NCBI RefSeq assembly: GCF_900143005.1
Contig: NZ_FRCS01000029.1
Location: forward strand, 1 to 64,000
DNA: 64,000 nt
DNA from: Cryptosporangium aurantiacum
Lineage (GTDB): Bacteria; Actinomycetota; Actinomycetes; Mycobacteriales; Cryptosporangiaceae
Reading direction: 5' to 3'
The position numbers and the translations under genes are program-made. Under the pieces are notes generated by a model that had not been told where the DNA came from, searched no databases, and saw only the letters and a list, made by a program, of their open reading frames with translations. This document shows positions 54,318 through 61,650 of this stretch, in pieces; the stretch's first letter is position 1, and every line of letters begins with the position of its first letter.

Positions 54318-56849
54318 ATGGATCGAGAGCACGTACTGCTTGACGCACTGTTCGACCGTCTGACGACGGACGACGTCGCCGACCGCACCGCTGACCTGGT
54401 GCTCGCGGCCTACGCGGGCGAGGACGAACTCCGGGCCGTGCTGGCCGGTGAGCGCGTGGAACTTCCCGAACGTCCGGCGGCCGACGCCGAGCAGGCCGCG
54501 GTCTATCTGCGGTCGATCACGGTCGCCGGGTTCCGCGGCGTGGGACCGAAGGCCGAGCTGATGCTGCGGCCCGAGCCCGGCCTGACGCTGATCGTCGGCC
54601 GTAACGGCTCGGGCAAGTCGAGCTTCGCCGAGGCCGTCGAGCTGGCCCTCACCGGCGGCAGCGCCCGCCTGGCCGAGCGGTCCGGCACGTTCCGGTCGGG
54701 CTGGCGGAACCTGCACGTGCCGTCGCCGGGCCTGATCGAGCTGAACGCGCTGGTCGACGGCGACGCCCGGCCGATCCGGATCCGGCGTACCTGGGGCGAG
54801 GACGAGACCGCGCCCGAGGAGGCAGCCGTCGAGGTCCGCCACGGTGCGGATCGCTACGACGGCACCGCGGCGCTCGGCTGGCAGCGGCCGCTCGAGGTCT
54901 ACCGGCCGTTCCTGACCGCCGACGACCTCGGCCGGTTGATCGCCGCGCGGCCCAGCGACCTGTTCGACGCGCTGGCCCCGCTGCTCGGCATCGAACCGGT
55001 CACCGCCGCGGACGAGCGGCTGAAGGCCGTGCGCCGGGAGCTGACCGCCCGGCAGAACGCCGTCCGGGACGGGAAGAAGGAGCTGCTCGCGCTGCTGGCG
55101 GCGAGCACCGACGAGCGGGCGCGGGAGGCCGAGCGGCTGCTGGCCCGTCCCCGGCCCGACCGGGCGGGGATCGACGCTCTGCTGGCGCGCGCCGACGACG
55201 TGGACGAGCCCGGGGTGGCCGCCGCACGGCGTCTGCTGGCCGCGCCGCCGCTGCCCGGCGCCGAGTACGCCGAGGACGTGGCGTCGGCGCTGGAGTCCGC
55301 TGCCGGGCGGGTCGCCGGGGGAACGGGTCCGGAGACCGAGCGGGTCGAGCAGCTGGCCGGGCTGCTGCGGTTAGCCGTCGGGCGGCACGCCGCGCACGGG
55401 GACGAGGACTGCCCGGTCTGCCGCACCGGCCGCCTGGACGCCGACTGGGCCGCCGAGGCGCGGCACCGGCTGGAGCAGGCCGATCGTGCGGTGGCCGGCG
55501 CCCGCGAGGCCGCGAAATCGCTCGCCGACGCTCGGCGGAAGGCCCGCGATCTGCTCGCGAGGGTGCGCGCCGTCCTGCCGGACGGCCCGGGAGGCCCGAA
55601 CGGGACGCGAGGCCCGGGAGACCCGGGCGCCGCGGGCGGTTCGGACGGCTGGGGCGGGCTGGTTGGGCTGGAGGGGGTGCCGGCGGAGGTTCGGGCGGGG
55701 CTTCTGGACGCGCTGGTGCGGTGGCGCACCGTTGATCCCGACGACGATCCGCTGCGCCTGGCGTCCGAATTGCGGTTGCAGTACCCCGGGCTGCGGGACG
55801 CGGTCGACCGGACCACGGACGCGGTCGCGGCCTGGCTGCGGGACCGGCACGACGCCTGGCGCGGCCCCGCCGCGGCACTGCAGCAGTGGCTGACCGCGGC
55901 GGACGAGGCGGCCGCGGCCAAACAGCCGCTGACCGAGCTGAAGGCCGCGATCGAGTGGCTGCGCGGCGCGATCGGCGAGCTGCGGGCCGCCCGGCTCGCC
56001 CCGTTCGCCGAGCGGTCGCAGCAGATCTGGCAGGCGCTGCGGCAGGAGAGCAACGTCGAGCTGGCCGGCATGACGCTGGACGGGTCGAGCACCCGCCGGC
56101 GGGTCAGCTTCCCGGCCGCGGTCGACGGCGCGGCCGCACCGGCGCTCGCGGTGATGAGCCAGGGTGAACTGCAGGCGCTCGGGCTGGCGGTGTTCCTGCC
56201 TCGGGCGGTGGCCACCGAGAGCCCGTTCCGCTTCCTGGTCGTCGACGACCCGGTGCAGAGCATGGACCCGGCCAAGGTCGACGGCCTGGCCCGGGTGCTG
56301 GCCGGGCTGGCCGCGCACCGCCAGGTCGTGGTGTTCACCCACGACGACCGGCTGCCCGAGGCGGTCCGGCGGCTGGGGCTCGGTGGCCGGATCCTCGAGG
56401 TCACCCGGCGGGAGAACTCCCGGATCGAGATCCGGGCCAACCACGACCCGGTCGACCGGTATCTGGACGACGCGCGGGCGCTCGCCCGTACCGACGAGCT
56501 CACCGAGGACGTGCGGGGGCCGGTGGTCGCGGCGCTCTGCCGCTCGGCGGTCGAGGCCGCGTGCCACGAGCAGGTCCGGAGGGTCCGGATCGACCGTGGT
56601 CAGCCGCACCGCGACGTGGACGCGGTGCTGGGCGCGGCCGGGCCGACCACGCAGGTGGCCGCGCTGGCGCTGTTCGACGATCCGGCGGCGGGCGGCCGGG
56701 TGCTGCCGCGGCTGAACCGCGCCGGTGGCTGGGCAGCCGACGCGTTCCGGGCGTGCAAGGAAGGCACCCACGGCCGCTACTCCGGTGACCTGCCCAAGCT
56801 GGTCGCCGACACCACCCGGCTGACCGCCCTGCTGCGGGGCCGGAAGTGA
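54318..56849 (+). CDS. Rad50/SbcC-like ATPase with CxxC hook
   Basis: 843 aa from ATG 54318 with GGAGGGGAG upstream. A ~65-residue N-terminal helical domain precedes an ABC-type head: Walker A GRNGSGKSS (94-102), signature SQGELQALGLA (~612), Walker B FLVVDDPVQSMDPAK (~640-655) and VVVFTHDDR (~670). Two modest helical arms flank CPVC (~364), which resembles a Rad50/LmuB zinc hook. A ~165-residue C-terminal helical extension is extra. The arms are much shorter than in Rad50. It is probably a DNA-end or foreign-DNA sensor. It diverges from the nuclease-helicase operon. Confidence 0.85.
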   Translation: MDREHVLLDALFDRLTTDDVADRTADLVLAAYAGEDELRAVLAGERVELPERPAADAEQAAVYLRSITVAGFRGVGPKAELMLRPEPGLTLIVGRNGSGKSSFAEAVELALTGGSARLAERSGTFRSGWRNLHVPSPGLIELNALVDGDARPIRIRRTWGEDETAPEEAAVEVRHGADRYDGTAALGWQRPLEVYRPFLTADDLGRLIAARPSDLFDALAPLLGIEPVTAADERLKAVRRELTARQNAVRDGKKELLALLAASTDERAREAERLLARPRPDRAGIDALLARADDVDEPGVAAARRLLAAPPLPGAEYAEDVASALESAAGRVAGGTGPETERVEQLAGLLRLAVGRHAAHGDEDCPVCRTGRLDADWAAEARHRLEQADRAVAGAREAAKSLADARRKARDLLARVRAVLPDGPGGPNGTRGPGDPGAAGGSDGWGGLVGLEGVPAEVRAGLLDALVRWRTVDPDDDPLRLASELRLQYPGLRDAVDRTTDAVAAWLRDRHDAWRGPAAALQQWLTAADEAAAAKQPLTELKAAIEWLRGAIGELRAARLAPFAERSQQIWQALRQESNVELAGMTLDGSSTRRRVSFPAAVDGAAAPALAVMSQGELQALGLAVFLPRAVATESPFRFLVVDDPVQSMDPAKVDGLARVLAGLAAHRQVVVFTHDDRLPEAVRRLGLGGRILEVTRRENSRIEIRANHDPVDRYLDDARALARTDELTEDVRGPVVAALCRSAVEAACHEQVRRVRIDRGQPHRDVDAVLGAAGPTTQVAALALFDDPAAGGRVLPRLNRAGGWAADAFRACKEGTHGRYSGDLPKLVADTTRLTALLRGRK

Positions 56850-57289
56850 TGGGGCCCGGTGCGACGCCGGGGCCGGGTGTGACGGCGGGGCCCGCTGCCA
56901 CCTCCGGGCCGGAAGTGACGGCGGGCGGGTACCTGGCCGGTGCCGAGGACGTTCTGCGGCGGGCCGTGGCCGGGACTCCCGGCGTCTGGCCGCGGATCTG
57001 CGTCTGGCTGCTCCGGCTCGCGCTGGAGGCCGCCCTGGACGCCTATTGGCAGCGCACGCTGCCCGCGGTCGCCGGCTGCCGGAACCGCCGGGCACAGCTG
57101 CTGATGCTGACCGAGCACGCGGGCCCGGCGCTGACCGGCCGGGCGAGCTACCTCTGGTGGGCCCTCTCCCGGGCCGGGCACCACCGGAGCTACGAGCTGG
57201 CACCCACGGCCGGCGAGCTGCGCCACCTCTACGTCGAGGTGCGCGGGACCGTCGGTGCGCTGGAGGGGCGCGCACCGGCGGTGGGGTGA
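56846..57289 (+). CDS. small helical partner of the Rad50-like ATPase
   Basis: 147 aa from ATG 56846, overlapping the ATPase stop by four bases. The first ~28 residues are Gly/Pro/Thr repeats; the rest is helical (RICVWLLRLALEAALDAYWQ) with a striking C-terminal stretch YLWWALSRAGHHRSYELAPT. No known domain is recognised; the helical size and the RAGHH segment faintly recall HEPN-type proteins, but the R-x4-6-H motif is not matched. Coupling suggests an obligate partner or effector. Confidence 0.75.
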   Translation: MMGPGATPGPGVTAGPAATSGPEVTAGGYLAGAEDVLRRAVAGTPGVWPRICVWLLRLALEAALDAYWQRTLPAVAGCRNRRAQLLMLTEHAGPALTGRASYLWWALSRAGHHRSYELAPTAGELRHLYVEVRGTVGALEGRAPAVG

Positions 57290-57292
57290 GCG

Positions 57293-57337
57293 GCGGCGGG
57301 CCGCGGCCTGTGGCCCGCCGCTGCGGAATTCGTTTTC
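57293..57337 (+). terminator. intrinsic terminator after the DNA-processing cassette
   Basis: GCGGCGGGCC (57293-57302) and GGCCCGCCGC (57312-57321) form a perfect 10-bp stem with a nine-base loop, followed by GGAATTCGTTTTCT. It isolates the rightward arm from the DUF4352 gene. Confidence 0.85.
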
Positions 57338-57367
57338 TCCATTTCGATAAACCCAAGGGGTTCAGTC

Positions 57368-58063
57368 ATGTCCGCGTACGACCCGTACCAGCAGCCGCAG
57401 TACCACCAGCCGCACCAGCCCCAGCCGCCTCACCAGCCTTACCCGCCCCGTGGCGCGATGGTCGGCCCGGGCGGCTACGGCGCGCCGCCGCCGAAGAAGA
57501 CCAGCGGCGGGAAGATCGTGCTGTTCGTCTTCCTCGGCATCCTCGCGCTGTGCGTCGCGGGCGGCCTCGTGGGGGCGCTCGGGGGCGGCAGCGGTGCCGG
57601 CACCGACACGGCGGCGGCGCCCAGCGGCGACGCTCCCGAGCAGAGCGCGAAGAGCGAGGAGAAGCCCGCCGGGCTCAACACCCCGGTCCGGGACGGCAAG
57701 TTCGAGTTCACGGTGACGTCCGTCCAGTGCGGCAAGACCACGGTCGGGACCGAGTACCTGAACAAGACCGCGCAGGGGCAGTTCTGCCTGGTGGCGGTCA
57801 CCGTGAAGAACATCGGCGACGTCGCGCAGCTGTTCGACGCCTCCTCGCAGAAGGCGCACAACGCGCAGGGGCAGGAGTACGCCGCCGACAGTGAGGCCTC
57901 GATCTACGTCAACTCCGAGGGGCAGACGTTCCTGGAGCAGATCAACCCGGGCAACAGCGTCAACGGCACGCTGGTCTGGGACATCCCGAAGGGGCAGAAG
58001 CTCGCGACGCTGGAGCTGCACGACTCGCCGTTCTCCGGCGGCGTCGAGGTGAGCGTCGGATGA
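57368..58063 (+). CDS. DUF4352-type membrane-anchored protein
   Basis: 231 aa from ATG 57368 with AAGGGG upstream. The N-terminus is Gln/Pro/His/Tyr-rich and cytoplasmic (PYQQPQYHQPHQPQPPHQ), then one TM helix (IVLFVFLGILALCVAGGLVGAL, ~50-72), a Ser/Ala linker and an exported beta-sandwich (FEFTVTSVQCGKTTVG, FCLVAVTVKNIGDVAQLF, NGTLVWDIPKGQKLATLEL). It belongs to the DUF4352 immunoglobulin-like lipoprotein group of unknown function. Two Cys in the outer domain could pair. It is last in the accessory block before cmk. Confidence 0.82.
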   Translation: MSAYDPYQQPQYHQPHQPQPPHQPYPPRGAMVGPGGYGAPPPKKTSGGKIVLFVFLGILALCVAGGLVGALGGGSGAGTDTAAAPSGDAPEQSAKSEEKPAGLNTPVRDGKFEFTVTSVQCGKTTVGTEYLNKTAQGQFCLVAVTVKNIGDVAQLFDASSQKAHNAQGQEYAADSEASIYVNSEGQTFLEQINPGNSVNGTLVWDIPKGQKLATLELHDSPFSGGVEVSVG

Positions 58064-58176
58064 CCCGGACGCTCCGCGTTCGGAGGATGCGGCCCGACCG
58101 GGCATGATAGGAGGGGCGTCGACGGCAGTACCGCTCTGCGCCAGCGAACGTTCATGGCGTATGAGGAGGTCAGGCG

Positions 58177-58893
58177 TTGAGTACACCCGAGACGGCGCAC
58201 CCGGGATTCCGGGGCGTCATCGCCGTCGACGGCCCCTCCGGGTCGGGTAAATCCAGCGTCTGCCGTGCCGTCGCCCGTCAGCTCGGCCTGCGCTACCTCG
58301 ACACCGGCGCGATGTACCGCGCGGTGACCTGGGCGGCGCTCGACCGCGGCGTCGACCTCGCCGACCGGCGCGCGGTGGCCACGCTCTGCCGCGCGCTGGT
58401 GCTCGACATCACCACCGACCCGGCCTCTCCCGGGATCGCGGTGGACGGCGTCGACGTCACCGGCGCGATCCGGCAGACCCGGATCTCCGAGTCGGTCTCG
58501 GCGATCGCGACGAACCTCGACGTCCGGGCCGACCTGATCGCCCGGCAGCAGGCCATCCTCGCGGAGGAGAAGGGCCCGGGCATCATCGCCGAGGGGCGCG
58601 ACATCACGACGGTCGTCGCTCCCGACGCCGACGTGCGCCTGCTGCTCACCGCGGACGAGAACGCGCGGATCGCGCGCCGCGCCCGTGAGCTGCACGGCAC
58701 CGACGACGCCGACGCGCTGGCCGCCACCCACGCCCAGGTCGCGACCCGGGACAAGCGCGACTCGACCGTGGTCGACTTCCTGGCCGCGGCCGACGGCGTG
58801 GTCGAGATCGACACGTCCGCGCTGACGTTCGACCAGGTCGTGGCCACCGTCCTCCGGGTCGTCTCGGAGACGGCGGGAGCGGGGATCCGATGA
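58177..58893 (+). CDS. cmk: cytidylate kinase
   Basis: 238 aa from TTG 58177, supported by GAGGAGGT six bases upstream. It has P-loop GPSGSGKSS (19-27), the NMP-binding segment [38 protein letters not shown] and the lid region RDKRDST. It phosphorylates CMP/dCMP. TTCGGA (58079-58084) and CATGAT (58103-58108) with an 18-base spacer may be its promoter. Its stop overlaps der. Confidence 0.95.
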   Translation: MSTPETAHPGFRGVIAVDGPSGSGKSSVCRAVARQLGLRYLDTGAMYRAVTWAALDRGVDLADRRAVATLCRALVLDITTDPASPGIAVDGVDVTGAIRQTRISESVSAIATNLDVRADLIARQQAILAEEKGPGIIAEGRDITTVVAPDADVRLLLTADENARIARRARELHGTDDADALAATHAQVATRDKRDSTVVDFLAAADGVVEIDTSALTFDQVVATVLRVVSETAGAGIR

Positions 58894-60308
58894 GCGACAA
58901 CTGGACGCAGCTCGTCGAGGAATACGACATCTCGGACGCCGAGCTGGCGCACCTCGAGGGCGACGAGAACGACGAGGGTGAGGCTCCCGGCTCGCTGCCG
59001 GTGCTCGCCGTCGTCGGCCGGCCCAACGTCGGCAAATCGACGCTGGTCAACCGCATCCTCGGCCGCCGCGAGGCGGTCGTGCAGGACGTCCCGGGCGTGA
59101 CCAGGGACCGGGTCGCCTACGACGCGGTCTGGAACGGACGCCGGTTCACGCTCGTCGACACCGGCGGCTGGGAACCCGACGCCCAGGGCCGCGCCGCCGC
59201 GATCGCGAGCCAGGCCCGGTACGCGATGTCCGTGGCCGACGCCGTCCTGCTCGTCGTCGACGCCCGGGTCGGCATCACCGAGACCGACCTCGCCGTCGCC
59301 CGCGTGCTGCAGCGCGGCGGCAAGCCGGTCGTGCTGGCCGCGAACAAAGTCGACGACACCAAGGGCGAGGCTGACGTCGCCGAGCTGTGGCGGCTCGGCC
59401 TCGGCGAACCGTGGCCGGTCTCGGCGCTACACGGCCGCGGCTCGGGTGACCTGCTCGACAAGGTCCTCGAGGTGCTGCCGGACGCGCCGCCGGAAGGCCG
59501 CTTCGGCACCGGCGGGCCCCGCCGCGTCGCGCTGGTGGGCCGCCCCAACGTCGGCAAGTCCAGCCTGCTCAACGCGGTCTCGCAGGAGGACCGCGCGGTG
59601 GTCGACGCGGTCGCGGGTACCACGGTCGACCCGGTCGACAGCCTGGTGGAGCTCGGCGGTGAGGTGTGGCGCTTCGTCGACACCGCCGGGCTGCGGAAGA
59701 AGGTCACGTTCGCCAGCGGCGCGGAGTACTACGCGAGCCTGCGGACGGCGGCGGCGATCGAGGCCGCCGAGGTCGCGGTCGTCCTGCTCGACGCCAGCGA
59801 GGTGCTGAGCGAGCAGGACCAGCGCGTCATCACGTCCGTGATCGACTCCGGCCGCGCGCTCGTGCTCGCGTTCAACAAGTGGGACCTGCTCGACGAGGAC
59901 CGCCGCGAGCTGCTGGAGCGTGAGATCGACCGTGACCTGCAGCGAGTCCGCTGGGCGCCGCGGGTCAACATCTCCGCCCGCACCCGTCGCGCGGTCGACA
60001 AGCTGGCCCCGGCGCTGCACACCTCGCTGGAGGGCTGGGAGCAGCGCATCCCGACCGGGCGGCTCAACTCCTGGCTGGGTGAGCTGGTCGCCGCGCATCC
60101 GCACCCGGTGCGGGGCGGCAAGCAGACCCGCATCCTGTTCGCGACCCAGGCCGGCAACAAGCCGCCCCGGTTCGTGCTGTTCACCACCGGCCCCGTCGAC
60201 GTGGCCTACACCCGGTACATCGAGCGTCGGCTGCGCGAGGACTTCGGTTTCGCCGGTACGCCGATTCAGATCTCGGTGCGGATCAAGGAAAAGCGACGGC
60301 GCAGATGA
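58890..60308 (+). CDS. der: ribosome-assembly GTPase Der (EngA)
   Basis: 472 aa from ATG 58890, coupled to cmk. Two tandem G domains show GRPNVGKST (~44) with DTGGW and NKVD, then GRPNVGKSS (~217) with DTAGL and NKWD, followed by the KH-like domain ending RIKEKRRRR. It is needed for 50S subunit maturation. cmk-der order equals Rv1712-Rv1713. Its stop overlaps the oxidoreductase gene by four bases. Confidence 0.97.
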   Translation: MSDNWTQLVEEYDISDAELAHLEGDENDEGEAPGSLPVLAVVGRPNVGKSTLVNRILGRREAVVQDVPGVTRDRVAYDAVWNGRRFTLVDTGGWEPDAQGRAAAIASQARYAMSVADAVLLVVDARVGITETDLAVARVLQRGGKPVVLAANKVDDTKGEADVAELWRLGLGEPWPVSALHGRGSGDLLDKVLEVLPDAPPEGRFGTGGPRRVALVGRPNVGKSSLLNAVSQEDRAVVDAVAGTTVDPVDSLVELGGEVWRFVDTAGLRKKVTFASGAEYYASLRTAAAIEAAEVAVVLLDASEVLSEQDQRVITSVIDSGRALVLAFNKWDLLDEDRRELLEREIDRDLQRVRWAPRVNISARTRRAVDKLAPALHTSLEGWEQRIPTGRLNSWLGELVAAHPHPVRGGKQTRILFATQAGNKPPRFVLFTTGPVDVAYTRYIERRLREDFGFAGTPIQISVRIKEKRRRR

Positions 60309-60901
60309 GCTTTGTTTCTCCTGGTTTCGGTGGGCGTAGGCGGGAACACCGGGAGCTGCCCCCCGGCCAGTACCTGACCGAGGACTTCCCGGTCCTCACC
60401 TACGGCCCTACCCCGCAGGTCGACCTCGCGGACTGGAACTTCGCGATCACCACCGAGACCGGTGCGATCCACGGCTGGGGCTGGGAGGCCCTCCAGGCGC
60501 TCCCGCACGAGACGCCGCACGTCGACATCCACTGCGTCACCAAGTGGTCGAAGCTCGACACCGACTGGGAAGGCGTGTCGCTGGACACGCTGTTCGAGAA
60601 CGTCGAGACCGAGGCCGAGTACGCGAAGGTCTACTCCTACGGCGGTTACAGCACGAACCTGCCGCTGGAGGACCTCCTCGACGGCAAGGCGTGGATCGCG
60701 TTCGGCTTCGACGGCGAGCCGCTCGAACCCGAGCACGGCGGCCCGGCCCGGCTGCTCGTCCCGCACCTCTACTTCTGGAAGAGCGCGAAGTGGGTGCGGG
60801 GCATCCAGTTGCTGCTCGAGGACGAGCCGGGCTTCTGGGAGGAGAACGGCTACCACAACTACGGTGACCCGTGGCGCGAGCAGCGTTACGAGGGGGACTG
60901 A
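60305..60901 (+). CDS. molybdopterin-dependent oxidoreductase, sulfite-oxidase fold
   Basis: 198 aa from ATG 60305, overlapping der. It is a compact SUOX-fold domain with the molybdenum-ligand cysteine Cys77 in [55 protein letters not shown] in parts ([25 protein letters not shown]). There is no Tat signal, so unlike MsrP/YedY it would be cytoplasmic. The electron partner is likely the flavin reductase that follows. Substrate unknown. Confidence 0.88.
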   Translation: MSFVSPGFGGRRREHRELPPGQYLTEDFPVLTYGPTPQVDLADWNFAITTETGAIHGWGWEALQALPHETPHVDIHCVTKWSKLDTDWEGVSLDTLFENVETEAEYAKVYSYGGYSTNLPLEDLLDGKAWIAFGFDGEPLEPEHGGPARLLVPHLYFWKSAKWVRGIQLLLEDEPGFWEENGYHNYGDPWREQRYEGD

Positions 60902-60902
60902 C

Positions 60903-61625
60903 GTGGTCCGACGGCTGACCTGGCAGGTCGGCACGGTCGCTGCGGTGCGCGAGGAGACGGCCACCGCCAAGACGCTGGTGCTCGACGTCCCCGAGTGGAC
61001 CGGGCACCTCGCCGGCCAGCACCTCGACATCCGGCTGACCGCGCCGGACGGTTACTCCACCGAGCGGTCGTACTCGATCGCGTCGGCGACGGCGGCGGGT
61101 CGCGTCGAGATCACCGTGCAGCGCGTCGAGGACGGTGAGGTCTCGCCGTACCTGACCGATGTGCTGCAGGTGGGCGACCCGCTGGAGCTGCGCGGCCCGG
61201 TCGGCGGGTACTTCGTCTGGCGTCCGGCCGACGAACAACCGGTGCAGCTGATCGCCGGCGGGTCCGGGATCGTGCCGCTGATGGCGATGGCCCGCACCCG
61301 CGTCCAGGTCGGCAGCGCGGTTCCGTTCCGGCTGCTGTACTCGGTGCGGAGCCCGGAGGAGGCGATCTACCGGGACGAGTTGCCCGGGCTCGGGTTCGAG
61401 GTGACCTACGCCTACACCCGGCGGACGCCACCGGAATGGCCCACGCCGGCCGGGCGGGTCGACGCGGGGTTACTCGCCGCGACCGCCTGGTCCCCGGACG
61501 ACAAGCCGCGGATGTACGTGTGCGGCCCGACGCCGTTCGTCGAGGTCGTCGCGAACCTGCTGGTAAACGCCGGTCACGACCCGGCCGCGATCCGCACCGA
61601 GCGGTTCGGACCCGCGGGTAAGTAG
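60903..61625 (+). CDS. ferredoxin-NADP reductase-type flavoprotein
   Basis: 240 aa from GTG 60903, one base after the previous stop. The FAD site is RSYSIASATAAG (~57), and the NAD(P) site comprises LIAGGSGIVPLMAMARTR (~118) and YVCGPTPFVEVVANLL (~200). It ends without the iron-sulfur domain of phthalate-dioxygenase-type reductases. It most likely passes electrons from NAD(P)H to the adjacent molybdoenzyme; the pair recurs in actinobacteria. Confidence 0.88.
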   Translation: MVRRLTWQVGTVAAVREETATAKTLVLDVPEWTGHLAGQHLDIRLTAPDGYSTERSYSIASATAAGRVEITVQRVEDGEVSPYLTDVLQVGDPLELRGPVGGYFVWRPADEQPVQLIAGGSGIVPLMAMARTRVQVGSAVPFRLLYSVRSPEEAIYRDELPGLGFEVTYAYTRRTPPEWPTPAGRVDAGLLAATAWSPDDKPRMYVCGPTPFVEVVANLLVNAGHDPAAIRTERFGPAGK

Positions 61626-61650
61626 TCACGGATGGTAGCGTCCCGGGCCG

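Noticed and set aside
36346-58126. Prophage or integrative element
   Set aside because: There are no integrase, terminase, capsid, relaxase or conjugation genes and no flanking repeats; the contents are metabolic, regulatory and DNA-processing genes.
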